Below are positions 8,238 through 15,901 of a stretch of DNA of 64,000 nt, piece after piece (the stretch's first letter is position 1; each line of letters opens with the position of its first letter). This DNA comes from Dankookia rubra (GTDB lineage Bacteria > Pseudomonadota > Alphaproteobacteria > Acetobacterales > Acetobacteraceae): assembly GCF_004355005.1 (NCBI RefSeq), contig NZ_SMSJ01000003.1, positions 1 to 64,000 on the forward strand, written 5' to 3'. The position numbers were made by a program, and so were the translations under genes. The notes under the pieces are model-generated. The model saw only the letters and a program-made list of their open reading frames with translations, searched no databases and was not told the DNA's origin.

Positions 8238-9212
8238 TCAGCATTCCAGCACGATCTTGCCGAAATGCTGGTTGGCCTTCATGTGCGCCAGCGCCGCCGG
8301 GGCCTCGGCCAGCGGGAAGGTCCGGTCGATCGGCAGCCGCAGGCTGCCGGCCTCGACCGCGCCCCAGAGGTCGGCGCGGGTGCGGCGGACGATCTCCCTG
8401 ACTTCCTCGACCGAGCGGGTGCGGAAGGTGACGCCGATGTAGCGGATGCGCCGCGCCGCATGCAGGTCGAAGTCGAACTCGCCGGTGAAGCCGCCGAGCC
8501 GGCCGACATTGACGATCCGCCCGAGGATGGCGCAGCACCTCAGGTTGCCGTTGGCGACGCTGGCGGAAACCTGGTCGACGATGACCTCGACGCCCTTGCC
8601 GCCCGTCGCCGCCAGCACCCGGTCGGGCCAGGCGGCATCGCCGGTGTCGATCGCCAGGTCGCAGCCGAACTCGGCCAGCCTTTCCCGCCAGGCCGGGTTG
8701 CGGGAGGAGCCGAGCACCTGCTTCGCGCCCATGAGCCTGGCGATCTGCATCCCCATCAGCCCGACGCCGGAGGAGGCCCCCTGGATCAGGATGCTCTCGC
8801 CCCGCTGCAGCCCGCCATTGGTGACGACGGCGTCGTGCATGGTCTGCAGCGCGATCGGCAGGGTCGCCGCCTGCACCCAGCCCATGTTGGCGTCCGGCAC
8901 CGGGAAGACCCGGCCCCAGTCGGCGAGGGCATATTCGGCATACCCGGCGGCGCCGCTGGCCATGACCCGCATCCCCGGCGCGATCCCCGCCGGCACCTCG
9001 GCGCCGGTCGAGACGACCTCGCCGGCGAATTCCATCCCGACGACGGTGCCGGCGCCGCCGACGGCGCCATGCGCGTGGCCCGCGGCGACGGCGAGGTCGG
9101 CGCGGTTGAGGCCGGCGGCGCGGACCCGGATCATGACCTGCTGCGGGCCCGGCTTGGGCTCCGGCACGTCCCGGACCTCGACGCCCGATGTGGTGACGAT
9201 GGCTGCCTTCAT
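8238..9212 (-). CDS. Zinc-independent quinone oxidoreductase-like MDR protein
   Basis: A 324-residue medium-chain dehydrogenase/reductase. The N-terminal GroES-like domain has LNRADLAVAAG and GMEFAGEVVSTG, and the Rossmann domain has IQGASSGVGLMGMQIARLMGA. The structural-zinc cysteine cluster is absent, placing it with NAD(P)H:quinone oxidoreductases. These reduce quinones or enones in the cytosol using NADPH. The start ATG at 9212 gives the canonical MKAAIVTT opening. The gene lies upstream of the patatin gene on the same strand. The divergent exported-protein gene begins about 130 bp away. Confidence 0.9.
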   Translation of the reverse strand: MKAAIVTTSGVEVRDVPEPKPGPQQVMIRVRAAGLNRADLAVAAGHAHGAVGGAGTVVGMEFAGEVVSTGAEVPAGIAPGMRVMASGAAGYAEYALADWGRVFPVPDANMGWVQAATLPIALQTMHDAVVTNGGLQRGESILIQGASSGVGLMGMQIARLMGAKQVLGSSRNPAWRERLAEFGCDLAIDTGDAAWPDRVLAATGGKGVEVIVDQVSASVANGNLRCCAILGRIVNVGRLGGFTGEFDFDLHAARRIRYIGVTFRTRSVEEVREIVRRTRADLWGAVEAGSLRLPIDRTFPLAEAPAALAHMKANQHFGKIVLEC

Positions 9213-9343
9213 CTGTGCGGTCCTATCCTTTGACGCATTCTTGGAGATGGATTTCTTGTCCCGGCCGCCGACGGACGGCCAGAGTGCCGCGGCTGCGGCG
9301 GCATGGCCCGGGACAAGGGCTGGCGCGATCGGGGAGGATGGTC

Positions 9344-10690
9344 ATGCGACTGGTCCTCGGGGTCCATCTTGCCCTGCTCCGCCTCGGCGCTGCCCAGACC
9401 CGTGCCGCGGAGCCGCCAGTCACGCTGCCGGCCGACATCCTCGACCAGATCCTGGCGGCAGGCCAGTTCACCGACCCCGCCGTCGCGCCGCAACCGCCGG
9501 GTCGGCTGCCGGCGGCACCGGTCGCCCGCAGTGTCGCCGAGTCCCGCGCCGTCGACCCGACCCGCCGCGCCGCCGATCCGCTGACGCTTCCCGCCGCCGA
9601 GTACCAAGCGGTGGCGCGGCTCGGATTGCTGCCGCTCCTGCTCTCGACGGCGATGTGGGGCATCGGCCCGGCGGCGTGGCTGCCGGAGGATCCCGCCGCC
9701 TGCCCCGCCGGCCACGACCTGCGGTCCTGCGGCTGGGCCGGGCCGGCCAAGGGCCGCGGCAAGCACCTGCGCAGCCTGCCGGACGGCGGCATCGGCATCC
9801 CGCCTCTCGATGCCGCGGGCCTCGCGCGCGTCATCGACTGTCCCCTCGGCACCGACCACGGTCTGGCACCCGCCGAGGCGGCGGTGCTGCGGCGCCTGGC
9901 GGGCGGCCTGACGCAGCGGAACGGCCTCACCTGGGCCTCGATCCGGCAGGGACCAGACTGGCCGGCCTTCGCCGGCGCCATGCGGCAGGCGCTGGCCCGG
10001 CCGGAGGCGCAGCGCTTCATCACCGAATGCTGGCTGCGGAGCGGTTGGCTCGGGACCTGCCGCAAGGTGGTCCGCGCGGGCGGCACCGGGGCGGATGCGC
10101 TGACCCTGGCCCGCGTCACCAAGTCCTGGCCGGTCCTGGCCTTCGGCTGCGTCTTGCCGCAGGCCCTGCCCCTCGGCGATCCGGCGGCGCGCGCGGATGC
10201 GATGCTGAAGGCCTACGTGACGCGCGCCCCCGGCCCGAAGTCGTCGCAGAATCCCTGCGCCCATGGCCGTCCCTCCTACCTCGAGGGCGGGCGCTGCCGG
10301 CCCAACGTCATCCTGCGGCCGGGCGCGGTGCTGGCTGCCGCGCCGCAGGCCGGGGACACGGCGTTGGCGGCAGGCTCGGCCGGCCTCGAGGCACTGGCGG
10401 GCCGCTGGCGGGAGCGCTGCCGGCTGGCGGCAGGGCAGGGGGGAGGGTCACGTGAAGGAGGCCGACAGGCGGAAGCGCAACGGGCAACGCCTGGGCGAGT
10501 GCCATCCGCTGTTTGCGAAGCGGCTGCGGACGGTCATCGCGGCCTTGGAGGCCCGCCGCTCCCGACCTCCGCGGGCATGGCGGGCGCCGGTCGGGCAGGC
10601 CGTCAGAAGCGCTTGGCGAACCAGTACCGGGTTGCGCCGGGCGGCATGTCCTCGACCCGGCCGGTCTCGGTGAAGCCCTGCTTGCGGTAG
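9344..10690 (+). CDS. Exported Cys-rich protein of unknown function
   Basis: The 448-residue reading frame opens with a short signal peptide-like segment (RLVLGVHLALLRLGAAQTRA). At least ten cysteines follow, in words such as CPAGHDLRSCGW, ECWLRSGWLGTC and NPCAHGRPSYLEGGRC, suggesting a disulfide-bonded periplasmic or secreted protein. I do not recognise the family. ATG at 9344 has GGGGAGG six nt upstream; the ATG at 9338 abuts that site. From about 10450 the frame becomes Gly/Arg-rich, overlaps an M15 peptidase fragment in another frame and then runs 88 bp into the opposite-strand GNAT gene. The real C-terminus may therefore have been lost and the last ~80 residues may be read-through. Confidence 0.6.
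   Translation: MRLVLGVHLALLRLGAAQTRAAEPPVTLPADILDQILAAGQFTDPAVAPQPPGRLPAAPVARSVAESRAVDPTRRAADPLTLPAAEYQAVARLGLLPLLLSTAMWGIGPAAWLPEDPAACPAGHDLRSCGWAGPAKGRGKHLRSLPDGGIGIPPLDAAGLARVIDCPLGTDHGLAPAEAAVLRRLAGGLTQRNGLTWASIRQGPDWPAFAGAMRQALARPEAQRFITECWLRSGWLGTCRKVVRAGGTGADALTLARVTKSWPVLAFGCVLPQALPLGDPAARADAMLKAYVTRAPGPKSSQNPCAHGRPSYLEGGRCRPNVILRPGAVLAAAPQAGDTALAAGSAGLEALAGRWRERCRLAAGQGGGSREGGRQAEAQRATPGRVPSAVCEAAADGHRGLGGPPLPTSAGMAGAGRAGRQKRLANQYRVAPGGMSSTRPVSVKPCLR
10452..10673 (+). pseudogene. Truncated M15-family peptidase N-terminus
   Basis: A GTG at 10452 with GGGAGG five nt upstream opens a 73-residue frame. Its first ~50 residues read RLGECHPLFAKRLRTVIAAL, then EARRSRPPRAWRAPVGQAV. That matches the opening helix and the following AWRSP word of M15 D-alanyl-D-alanine carboxypeptidase/endolysin-like peptidases. 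The zinc-binding HxxxxxxD...H core is missing, because similarity stops at about 10600 where the convergent GNAT gene ends. It overlaps the tail of the exported-protein frame, as expected of a former two-gene unit. The family call rests on memory of M15 N-termini. Confidence 0.5.
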
Positions 10691-11028
10691 AAATCCGGCG
10701 CCTGGAAGGACCAGGTGTTGAGATGCACCCCGAGGCATTCCTCCTCGCGCGCCAGCGCCTCGGCCGCGGCCAGCAGCCGGCCGCCGAGCCCCTGCCGGCG
10801 CAACCCCTCGGCCACCCAGAGCCAGTCGACATAGACCCAAGCCCAGGCCACCTCGCACTTGGCGCCGCCCTGCACCGTGCCGGCGGCGTCCCGCGCCAGG
10901 ATCCAGCGGGCGCTGCCGCGCAGCCGGCCATAGGCCGCGCGGTTGTAGGCGCCGAGCCCGCGCCCGACCGCATGCCGGTCGGCGGCCGAGGGCCGCGCCG
11001 TGACCTCGAGCGCCAGGTGCTCCGTCAC
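10603..11028 (-). CDS. GNAT-family N-acetyltransferase (downstream copy)
   Basis: A 141-residue GCN5-related acetyltransferase. The acetyl-CoA pyrophosphate loop is RRQGLGGRLL (~83-92), preceded by the strand WAWVYVDWLWVAEGL. The C-terminal FSFQAPxFY-type segment appears here as WSFQAPDFYRKQGF, and the end is MPPGATRYWFAKRF. The acceptor is unknown. It overlaps the upstream GNAT gene by 4 bp (ATGA), so the two are translationally coupled. The shared words VDWLWxA, SFQAPxF and MPxGxxRxWF show that they are paralogues from a tandem duplication. Confidence 0.9.
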   Translation of the reverse strand: MTEHLALEVTARPSAADRHAVGRGLGAYNRAAYGRLRGSARWILARDAAGTVQGGAKCEVAWAWVYVDWLWVAEGLRRQGLGGRLLAAAEALAREEECLGVHLNTWSFQAPDFYRKQGFTETGRVEDMPPGATRYWFAKRF

Positions 11029-11453
11029 AGCGCCTTGCGGAACCAGACGCGGGAATGGCCGCGCGGCATGTGGTCCAGCCGGCCGAATTCCACGTAGCCG
11101 TTGCGCTCCCAGAAGCCCGGGGCCTGGAAGCTGAAGGTGTCGGTATAGGCGTCGGTGCAGCCGCGCCTGCGGGCGATCTCCTCGGCCCGCGTCAGCAGCT
11201 CCGAGCCGAGCCCCTGGCCGCGGGAATCGCGCGCCAGCCAGAGCCAGTCGATGAAGAGCCAGTTCCAGTAGGTCAGCCCGAGCAGCCCGCCGCGCACGCT
11301 GCCCTCGGCATCGCGGGCGAGGACCGTCACCGGCTCCCGGTCATAGGGCCCGCCCATTTCCTGGTTGAAGGCGTGCAGCCCGCGCTGGATGGCGGCGACC
11401 GCATCCATCTCGGGGTAGTCGTCCTCGCTGATCTCGATGCCGGCGACGGTCAT
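11025..11453 (-). CDS. GNAT-family N-acetyltransferase (upstream copy)
   Basis: A 142-residue acetyltransferase with the acetyl-CoA loop SRGQGLGSELL (~80-90), the strand NWLFIDWLWLARD and the tail HMPRGHSRVWFRKAL. It is the first gene of a two-gene unit with its paralogue; the stop and start share ATGA at 11025-11028. The sequence does not reveal the acceptor amine. The similarity to its neighbour runs over the whole length, but the N-terminal ~35 residues, which often form the acceptor site, differ most, suggesting different substrates. Confidence 0.9.
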   Translation of the reverse strand: MTVAGIEISEDDYPEMDAVAAIQRGLHAFNQEMGGPYDREPVTVLARDAEGSVRGGLLGLTYWNWLFIDWLWLARDSRGQGLGSELLTRAEEIARRRGCTDAYTDTFSFQAPGFWERNGYVEFGRLDHMPRGHSRVWFRKAL

Positions 11454-11526
11454 GGCGGTCGATCATTCCTGGCCCGGTGGCAGGCCGCGAACGCAGCCTG
11501 CACCGGGGATGTTGCGTGAGGGTATG

Positions 11527-11988
11527 TCAGCCGGGGAAGCGGCCCCAGGCGGCGACGGCAACCGTCAGCAGGCCGAGCACGAGGTTGGCCGTGACCAGCT
11601 GCCGCACCCGGTCCATGGCGGCGGCGGCGCCGGGCTGGTCGCCCCGCGCCATGGCGGCGCGGAATTCCTTCCACGGCCCGGTGACGATGCCGACGAAGAC
11701 CGCTGCCATAATGATCGCCGCCAGGTGCATGGCATGGATGTGCCAGCCCGAGCCGGCGAAGCCGCCATACCAGCCGAACAGCAACACATAGCCGGTCAGC
11801 AGCAGGATCGGCATGGCGTGCCAGACGATCAGGAAGAAGCGCTTCAGCGCGCCCTGGTGCACCAGCAGCCGCTGCGGCGGCTCGATCGCCGCCAGGGCCG
11901 GGCGCAGCGCCAGCAGGGCGAAGCCCATGCCGCCGACCCAGAGCACCGCACCCAGCAGGTGCAGCGTGTAGAGAAGCTTGCCCAGCAT
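11527..11988 (-). CDS. CopD-like four-helix integral membrane protein
   Basis: A 153-residue polytopic membrane protein with four hydrophobic segments (about 5-30, 50-72, 82-105, 125-147). Conserved histidines are in LYTLHLLGAVLWVGG, FLIVWHAMP and WHIHAMHLAAI. This layout is that of CopD-domain or related b-type-heme/copper-binding membrane proteins of alphaproteobacteria. A heme or metal role is inferred from the histidines; no function is demonstrated. ATG at 11988 is the only start that keeps the first helix. The 199 bp to the divergent tetR gene hold the operator-like repeat described separately. Confidence 0.75.
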   Translation of the reverse strand: MLGKLLYTLHLLGAVLWVGGMGFALLALRPALAAIEPPQRLLVHQGALKRFFLIVWHAMPILLLTGYVLLFGWYGGFAGSGWHIHAMHLAAIIMAAVFVGIVTGPWKEFRAAMARGDQPGAAAAMDRVRQLVTANLVLGLLTVAVAAWGRFPG

Positions 11989-12151
11989 GCCTGTCCCTTA
12001 GAGGCGGCTTCCGCAACCATTCATGGTTGAGGTGGCCTGAAGGCGCCGCTCATGCGGCGCCGAGCGGCAGTCTCTTTCAGAACGACACGAGTGGCGCAAG
12101 CCTGCGGCCGAACCGAACGGCCTTCGGCGGGACAAGAGTCCCGGATCCAAG

Positions 12152-12181
12152 TAGACGGACCATTCTAAAACGTCTATTCTA
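12152..12181. promoter_or_regulatory. Operator-like inverted and direct repeat before tetR-map
   Basis: TAGACG (12152-12157) and CGTCTA (12171-12176) are inverted repeats 13 bp apart, and ATTCTA occurs twice (12162-12167, 12176-12181). The region is AT-rich against a very GC-rich background and ends 6 bp before the tetR start at 12188. TAGAC...GTCTA arms are common in operators of TetR-family regulators. Autoregulation is inferred. Confidence 0.5.
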
Positions 12182-12187
12182 ATTGGC

Positions 12188-12808
12188 ATGGTCAGGACGG
12201 CGCGTTTCTCCGAGGAGGATTTCATCGAGGCGACGATGGCTCTCGTCGCTGAGGGAGGCCCCGCCGCCGCCACCATGCAGGCCATTGCGCGGCGGGTCGG
12301 AGCGCCCACGGGTTCGATCTACCATCGTTTCGATTCCCGCTCGGCCGTTCTCGGCGCGGCCTGGAACAGGGCCTATGCCTCGTTCATCAAGGCGCTCGCG
12401 CCGCTCCTGCGCAAGGGCCGCCCGCGCGAGGCGGCCTTGGCCATCCTGCCCTGGTCCAGGGAGAACGAGCGCCGCGCCCGCTTCCTGCTCCTGAACGAGC
12501 CGGTCACCCTGTTCGAAGACACGCCGCCTCCGGCGCCGCTTCGGGAGGAACTCGAGCGGCTGGAGGAGGAGTTCGACGGCGCCTTCCGAGCCTGCGTCAG
12601 CGGCTGCGGCGATGGAGTTGTCCGCGACGAGGACCTGGCCCGGGCCAAATTCCTGATCTTCGACGCGCCGATCGCCATTCTTCGCCCCCACCTCATGCGG
12701 GGCGGCGCTCTGCCGCCCTTTGCAGAGCGGATGATCGCCGAGCTCCATGCCGGTATGCCCCTTGCCGCCACGCGCAACCGGGCCGCGCGGCCTGCGGTCG
12801 TCGCGTGA
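12188..12808 (+). CDS. TetR/AcrR-family transcriptional regulator
   Basis: A 206-residue TetR-type repressor. The N-terminal helix-turn-helix (about 8-52) contains EEDFIEATMALVAEGGPAA, then ATMQAIARRVGAPTGSIYHR. The rest is the helical ligand-binding and dimerisation domain, with no recognisable ligand signature. The start ATG at 12188 lies directly after the operator-like repeat. Thirty-four bp separate it from a methionine aminopeptidase gene on the same strand, so the pair is probably one transcript controlled by this regulator. The ligand is unknown. Confidence 0.92.
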   Translation: MVRTARFSEEDFIEATMALVAEGGPAAATMQAIARRVGAPTGSIYHRFDSRSAVLGAAWNRAYASFIKALAPLLRKGRPREAALAILPWSRENERRARFLLLNEPVTLFEDTPPPAPLREELERLEEEFDGAFRACVSGCGDGVVRDEDLARAKFLIFDAPIAILRPHLMRGGALPPFAERMIAELHAGMPLAATRNRAARPAVVA

Positions 12809-12842
12809 ACCCGCCGCTCCCTCCCATTCCCTTGGTGCGCTG

Positions 12843-13652
12843 ATGGACGACCGTGCCGTTCGCCGAAGCATAAAGCTGCACGCTCCGGAGGATTTCGCCG
12901 GGATGCGGGCCGCGGGTCGGCTTGCTGCGGCCGCGCTGGACATGATCGCCGCGCGTGTCGAGGCGGGCGTCACGACGGCCGAGCTCGATCGCATGTGCCA
13001 TGAGTTCGTGCGGGATCACGGGGCTAGGCCCGCCTCGCTGGGCTACCGAGGCTACGCCCATGCGACCTGCATCTCGCCCAACCACGTCGTCTGCCACGGC
13101 ATACCCGGCGAGCGGAGGCTGGCGGAGGGCGACATCCTCAACATCGACCTGGCGGTGATCCTCGACGGCTGGCACGGCGACAACAGCCGCATGTTTGGGG
13201 TCGGCAAGGTCAGCACCCGCGCCATGCGCCTGATGGACGTGACATACGCCGCCATGATGCGGGGCATCGAGGCGATCCGCCCCGGCGCGACGGTCGGGGA
13301 CATCGGTCACGCCATGCAGCGGCACGTGGAGGCGGAGCGCTTCAGCGTCGTCCGCGAGTTCTGCGGCCATGGCTTGGGGCGCGTCTACCACGATGCCCCG
13401 AACATCCTGAACTACGGCCGCCCGGGCGAGGGACCGGCGCTGCAGCCCGGGATGTTCCTCACGGTCGAGCCGATGGTGAATGCGGGACGGCCGGAGGTGA
13501 AGGTCCTGAGCGACGGGTGGACGGCCGTGACGCGGGACCGGAGCCTTTCCGCGCAGTTCGAGCACAGCGTCGGGGTGACCGAGACGGGCTTCGAGATCTT
13601 CACCCTCTCGCCGGCGATGCTGACCAGGCCGCCCTGTTCGGGCAGCGTTTAG
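12843..13652 (+). CDS. map: Type I methionyl aminopeptidase (TetR-linked copy)
   Basis: A 269-residue metalloprotease that removes the initiator Met from nascent proteins. All five metal ligands and the catalytic His are present: H85 (VCHGIP), D102 (NIDLAV), D113 (HGDNS), H176 (CGHGLG), E209 (TVEPM) and E240 (FEHSVG). No N-terminal zinc-finger extension exists, so it is a Type Ia-like enzyme. ATG at 12843 gives the usual opening (MDDRAVRRSIKLHAPEDFAGMRAAG); the in-frame GTG/ATG codons further upstream overlap tetR. Because it sits behind a TetR gene, not in a housekeeping context, it may be a second, inducible copy. Confidence 0.93.
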   Translation: MDDRAVRRSIKLHAPEDFAGMRAAGRLAAAALDMIAARVEAGVTTAELDRMCHEFVRDHGARPASLGYRGYAHATCISPNHVVCHGIPGERRLAEGDILNIDLAVILDGWHGDNSRMFGVGKVSTRAMRLMDVTYAAMMRGIEAIRPGATVGDIGHAMQRHVEAERFSVVREFCGHGLGRVYHDAPNILNYGRPGEGPALQPGMFLTVEPMVNAGRPEVKVLSDGWTAVTRDRSLSAQFEHSVGVTETGFEIFTLSPAMLTRPPCSGSV

Positions 13653-13671
13653 GCGCCGCCGGCCGGCGCCT
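13651..13671 (+). terminator. GC hairpin at the map stop codon
   Basis: AGGCGCCG, loop CCGGC, CGGCGCCT, directly after the map stop (TAG ends at 13652) and followed by TCG without a T-tract. It could terminate map, or be an outer end of the decayed insertion sequence that follows. Confidence 0.4.
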
Positions 13672-13699
13672 TCGATGTCCGGGAAACCGGATGGGGACC

Positions 13700-14440
13700 G
13701 GTGCCGCGGATGTCAGGCTTCCGCGTCCCGTCGCGGCAGACTTCGACGCCTGCGACCAGCGCCCGGGCCGCAGGCCAGGTCACCCGCCAGCCGACACCAG
13801 CCGGGGAAAGGCGAGGCCGCGGCGCTTCCTGCACGAGGGCACGCCCTGGCGCAGCCCGGCCGCGACCGCTGACCAGGCGGGCGGCCCGACCCTGCGCCGC
13901 TGCCTGGAACGCTGGGCCGCGGCGCGCCTGCTCGCGCAGGTGCACGCCTTGCCGGCCGGCATGCCGCGCGGCCGCCCCGACCTGATCCCCGGTGGCCGTG
14001 CCGTCGGCGCCGAGCGCGGCGGCGGTGACCTCAGCGGCCCGGACCCGCCGGATCGAGCCAGGCAGGCACCAGGTACCATGCCGCGGCGGGCGGCGATGGC
14101 CTGCCGGCCGCCTTTCTCCGCCACCGCGACCAAGGGCAAGGACGCGCTGGCCTCCGCGCGGCCGCGCCCCGCCGCTTTCGCGGTCATCGCCCGCATCCGC
14201 ATGGTGTTCGCCGGCAAGGGCCGCCACGGCGGGCGCACCCGCGGCCCCTGCCGCCGGGTCGGCGCCGATCCCCGGATCCATCGGCGCGGTCGGCCACGTG
14301 GCGCTGGGCTCCGCAAGCGGCGCTGAACGGTCGGGGGCGGCACTGCTCGGCTGTCGGAAACCAAGCGCCGCGCTGCGACCGCCTGGGCTGCGTCCTGCGG
14401 TCGCCGCTCCGGGCCGCCGGCATGGCCCTGCTCCAAGGCC
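13700..14440 (+). pseudogene. Decayed IS5-type (IS427/IS1031-like group) transposase
   Basis: No intact gene covers this stretch, but transposase words are readable across frames. In one frame: RRFLHEGTPWR, LRRCLERWAAARLLAQVHAL, RGRPDLIPGGRAVGAERGG, GDLSGPDPPDRARQAPGT, AVIARIRMVFAGKGRHGG and RRVGADPRIHRRGRPRGAGL. After a stop at 14324-14326 another frame continues with CDRLGCVLRSPLRAAGMALL. In active relatives the GRAVGAERGG block reads DSCSVRAKRGG, so the first catalytic Asp is gone; AGKGRHGG replaces ADKGYDA, so the second is also lost. Frameshifts and lost D residues show it is dead. The family call rests on remembered motif patterns. Terminal repeats were not identified. Confidence 0.6.
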
Positions 14441-14470
14441 GCCGCGCATGCGGGGTCCGAGAACCGCCGC

Positions 14471-15112
14471 TCAGGTCCTGCGGCGGGCGAGGGCGATGAT
14501 CTCGGCGGCCACCGCGCGCATCTCCGCCGCGGCCAGGCCCTTCGGCGCCGATTCCGTCACCGCCAGACCATCCAGGAAGGCGCTGGCGAATTGCACCCGG
14601 TTGCCGATCGCCTGGTCGAGCACGGCCACGCCCTGCTTCGCCAGCGCTGCCAGGACGGCGGCCTTCAGCTTGCCCTGGGCCGGCGCCCGGTTCAGCACCG
14701 CGGCGACCCGGCGCTTCTCCTCCTTGGCCAGCTTCAGCGTCGCCTCGCAGGCCCAGAGGTCGGCCGGCGAGGGTTGCAGCGGCATCAGCACCAGGTCGGC
14801 GGTGCGGATGGCGAGCTTTGCCTCGGTCTCGGCATGCGGCGGGGTGTCGAGGATGACGTAGTCATGCCCCGGCCGCAGCCGGTCGAGCGTCGCCGGCACC
14901 CGCCAGCCGGCGGCGGCGTCGAAATCCAGCCCGCCCGCCTTCGGCCCGCGCTTCACCCGCTCGGCATGCCAGCGGCCGAGCGAGGCCTGCGGGTCGATGT
15001 CGAGCAAGGCGACCCTGTGCCCCAGCGCGGCCAGCGCGGCGGCGAGGTTGGCAGCAACCGTCGATTTCCCGGCCCCGCCCTTCTGCTGCGCCACCGCCAC
15101 CACGAAGGCCAT
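14471..15112 (-). CDS. ParA-family ATPase (orphan)
   Basis: A 213-residue P-loop ATPase. The deviant Walker A is [18 protein letters not shown] at residues ~11-28, the second Asp motif is [13 protein letters not shown] and the Walker B-like motif is [10 protein letters not shown]. This is the ParA/MinD/Soj group that positions plasmids, chromosomes or large protein complexes. No parB or parS partner is adjacent, which argues against a partition locus and for a cargo-positioning or cell-organisation role (inference). ATG at 15112 puts the strand [12 protein letters not shown] at the N-terminus, with GGAG upstream. A small membrane protein on the same strand lies upstream. Confidence 0.88.
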   Translation of the reverse strand: MAFVVAVAQQKGGAGKSTVAANLAAALAALGHRVALLDIDPQASLGRWHAERVKRGPKAGGLDFDAAAGWRVPATLDRLRPGHDYVILDTPPHAETEAKLAIRTADLVLMPLQPSPADLWACEATLKLAKEEKRRVAAVLNRAPAQGKLKAAVLAALAKQGVAVLDQAIGNRVQFASAFLDGLAVTESAPKGLAAAEMRAVAAEIIALARRRT

Positions 15113-15184
15113 GCCTGCCACTCCGATCCCGCAGTGCACAACCTAGCCCGGAAGCGGCGCAGCGGATACCGCCGGACGGCGGCC

Positions 15185-15508
15185 TCAGCCCCCGGCGGGG
15201 GCGCGCGACGGCTCGCCGGACGGCGCGGTCGGCGTGGCGGAAGTCGGCGGGTTGCCGGGGGGCGCCACATCGCGCGTGCCGGACGGCACCGGGTTCATCG
15301 CCGCCGGCGGCGAGGTGGAATTCGCCGCGGCAGGCTCGACCGGGCCGCCCGCGGCGCTGGCGGCGGCCCCGGCGGCCTCGCGCGCCGCGGCCGTGGTGGC
15401 AGGCGGCGGCGGGGTGGGCGGATCGGCGGTCCAGCGATGCACGACAAGCGCGATCAGGATCGCGACCAGCAGCGGCGGCAGGACGGTTGCGAAGGAAAGG
15501 CGTGGCAT
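15185..15508 (-). CDS. Small membrane-anchored Pro/Ala-rich protein
   Basis: A 107-residue protein. One transmembrane segment (FATVLPPLLVAILIALVVH, ~6-24) is followed by a long Pro/Ala/Thr-rich tail (PPTPPPPATTAAAREA..., ~30-107) with no defined fold. It could be a single-pass anchor exposing a flexible tail to the periplasm. No family is recognised. It is upstream of the parA gene on the same strand (73 bp), so the two may be co-expressed. A much longer frame containing it is an antisense artefact. Confidence is moderate because composition alone could leave such a frame open, but the clean hydrophobic helix supports it. The ~390 bp between here and nnr show no other gene. Confidence 0.5.
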   Translation of the reverse strand: MPRLSFATVLPPLLVAILIALVVHRWTADPPTPPPPATTAAAREAAGAAASAAGGPVEPAAANSTSPPAAMNPVPSGTRDVAPPGNPPTSATPTAPSGEPSRAPAGG

Positions 15509-15901
15509 GGCGGTTCCCCGGGTCGGGCAGGCCGGGGCGGGGGCCGCAGGCCGCCACCCCGGGCGCTCCCGGCGGAAGCGCAGCGGGCCGCGTCGGGTTC
15601 GCCGCGGGCCGCCGCCGTTACCCGGTGCCAACGAAGGCGCCTCGCGCCGCGGCGGCGCGGAAAGGCGGCTTTGGCCGCGGCGGCGCGGAAAGGCGGCGCC
15701 GGGGCCGCTGCCGGGCAGGGGAGAGCCCGGCGCGGCCCTGACGCTTCGCGCCGGCGGACGGCCGGCGAAGGCGCCGCGCCCTGCCGCGCCTCCAATCGGC
15801 CGAGGCGGGCCCCCGGGCATCCTGCCGGCCAGGCCCGATCCGGCCGCGGCGCGGTGCCGCCCGGCGGCGCCAGGCGGTATACTCGGCGCGGAGGGCCCGC
15901 C

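Noticed and set aside
7375-8442. Plus-strand frames across the patatin/MDR genes
   Set aside because: They are antisense to two genes with intact catalytic motifs and have no coding character of their own.
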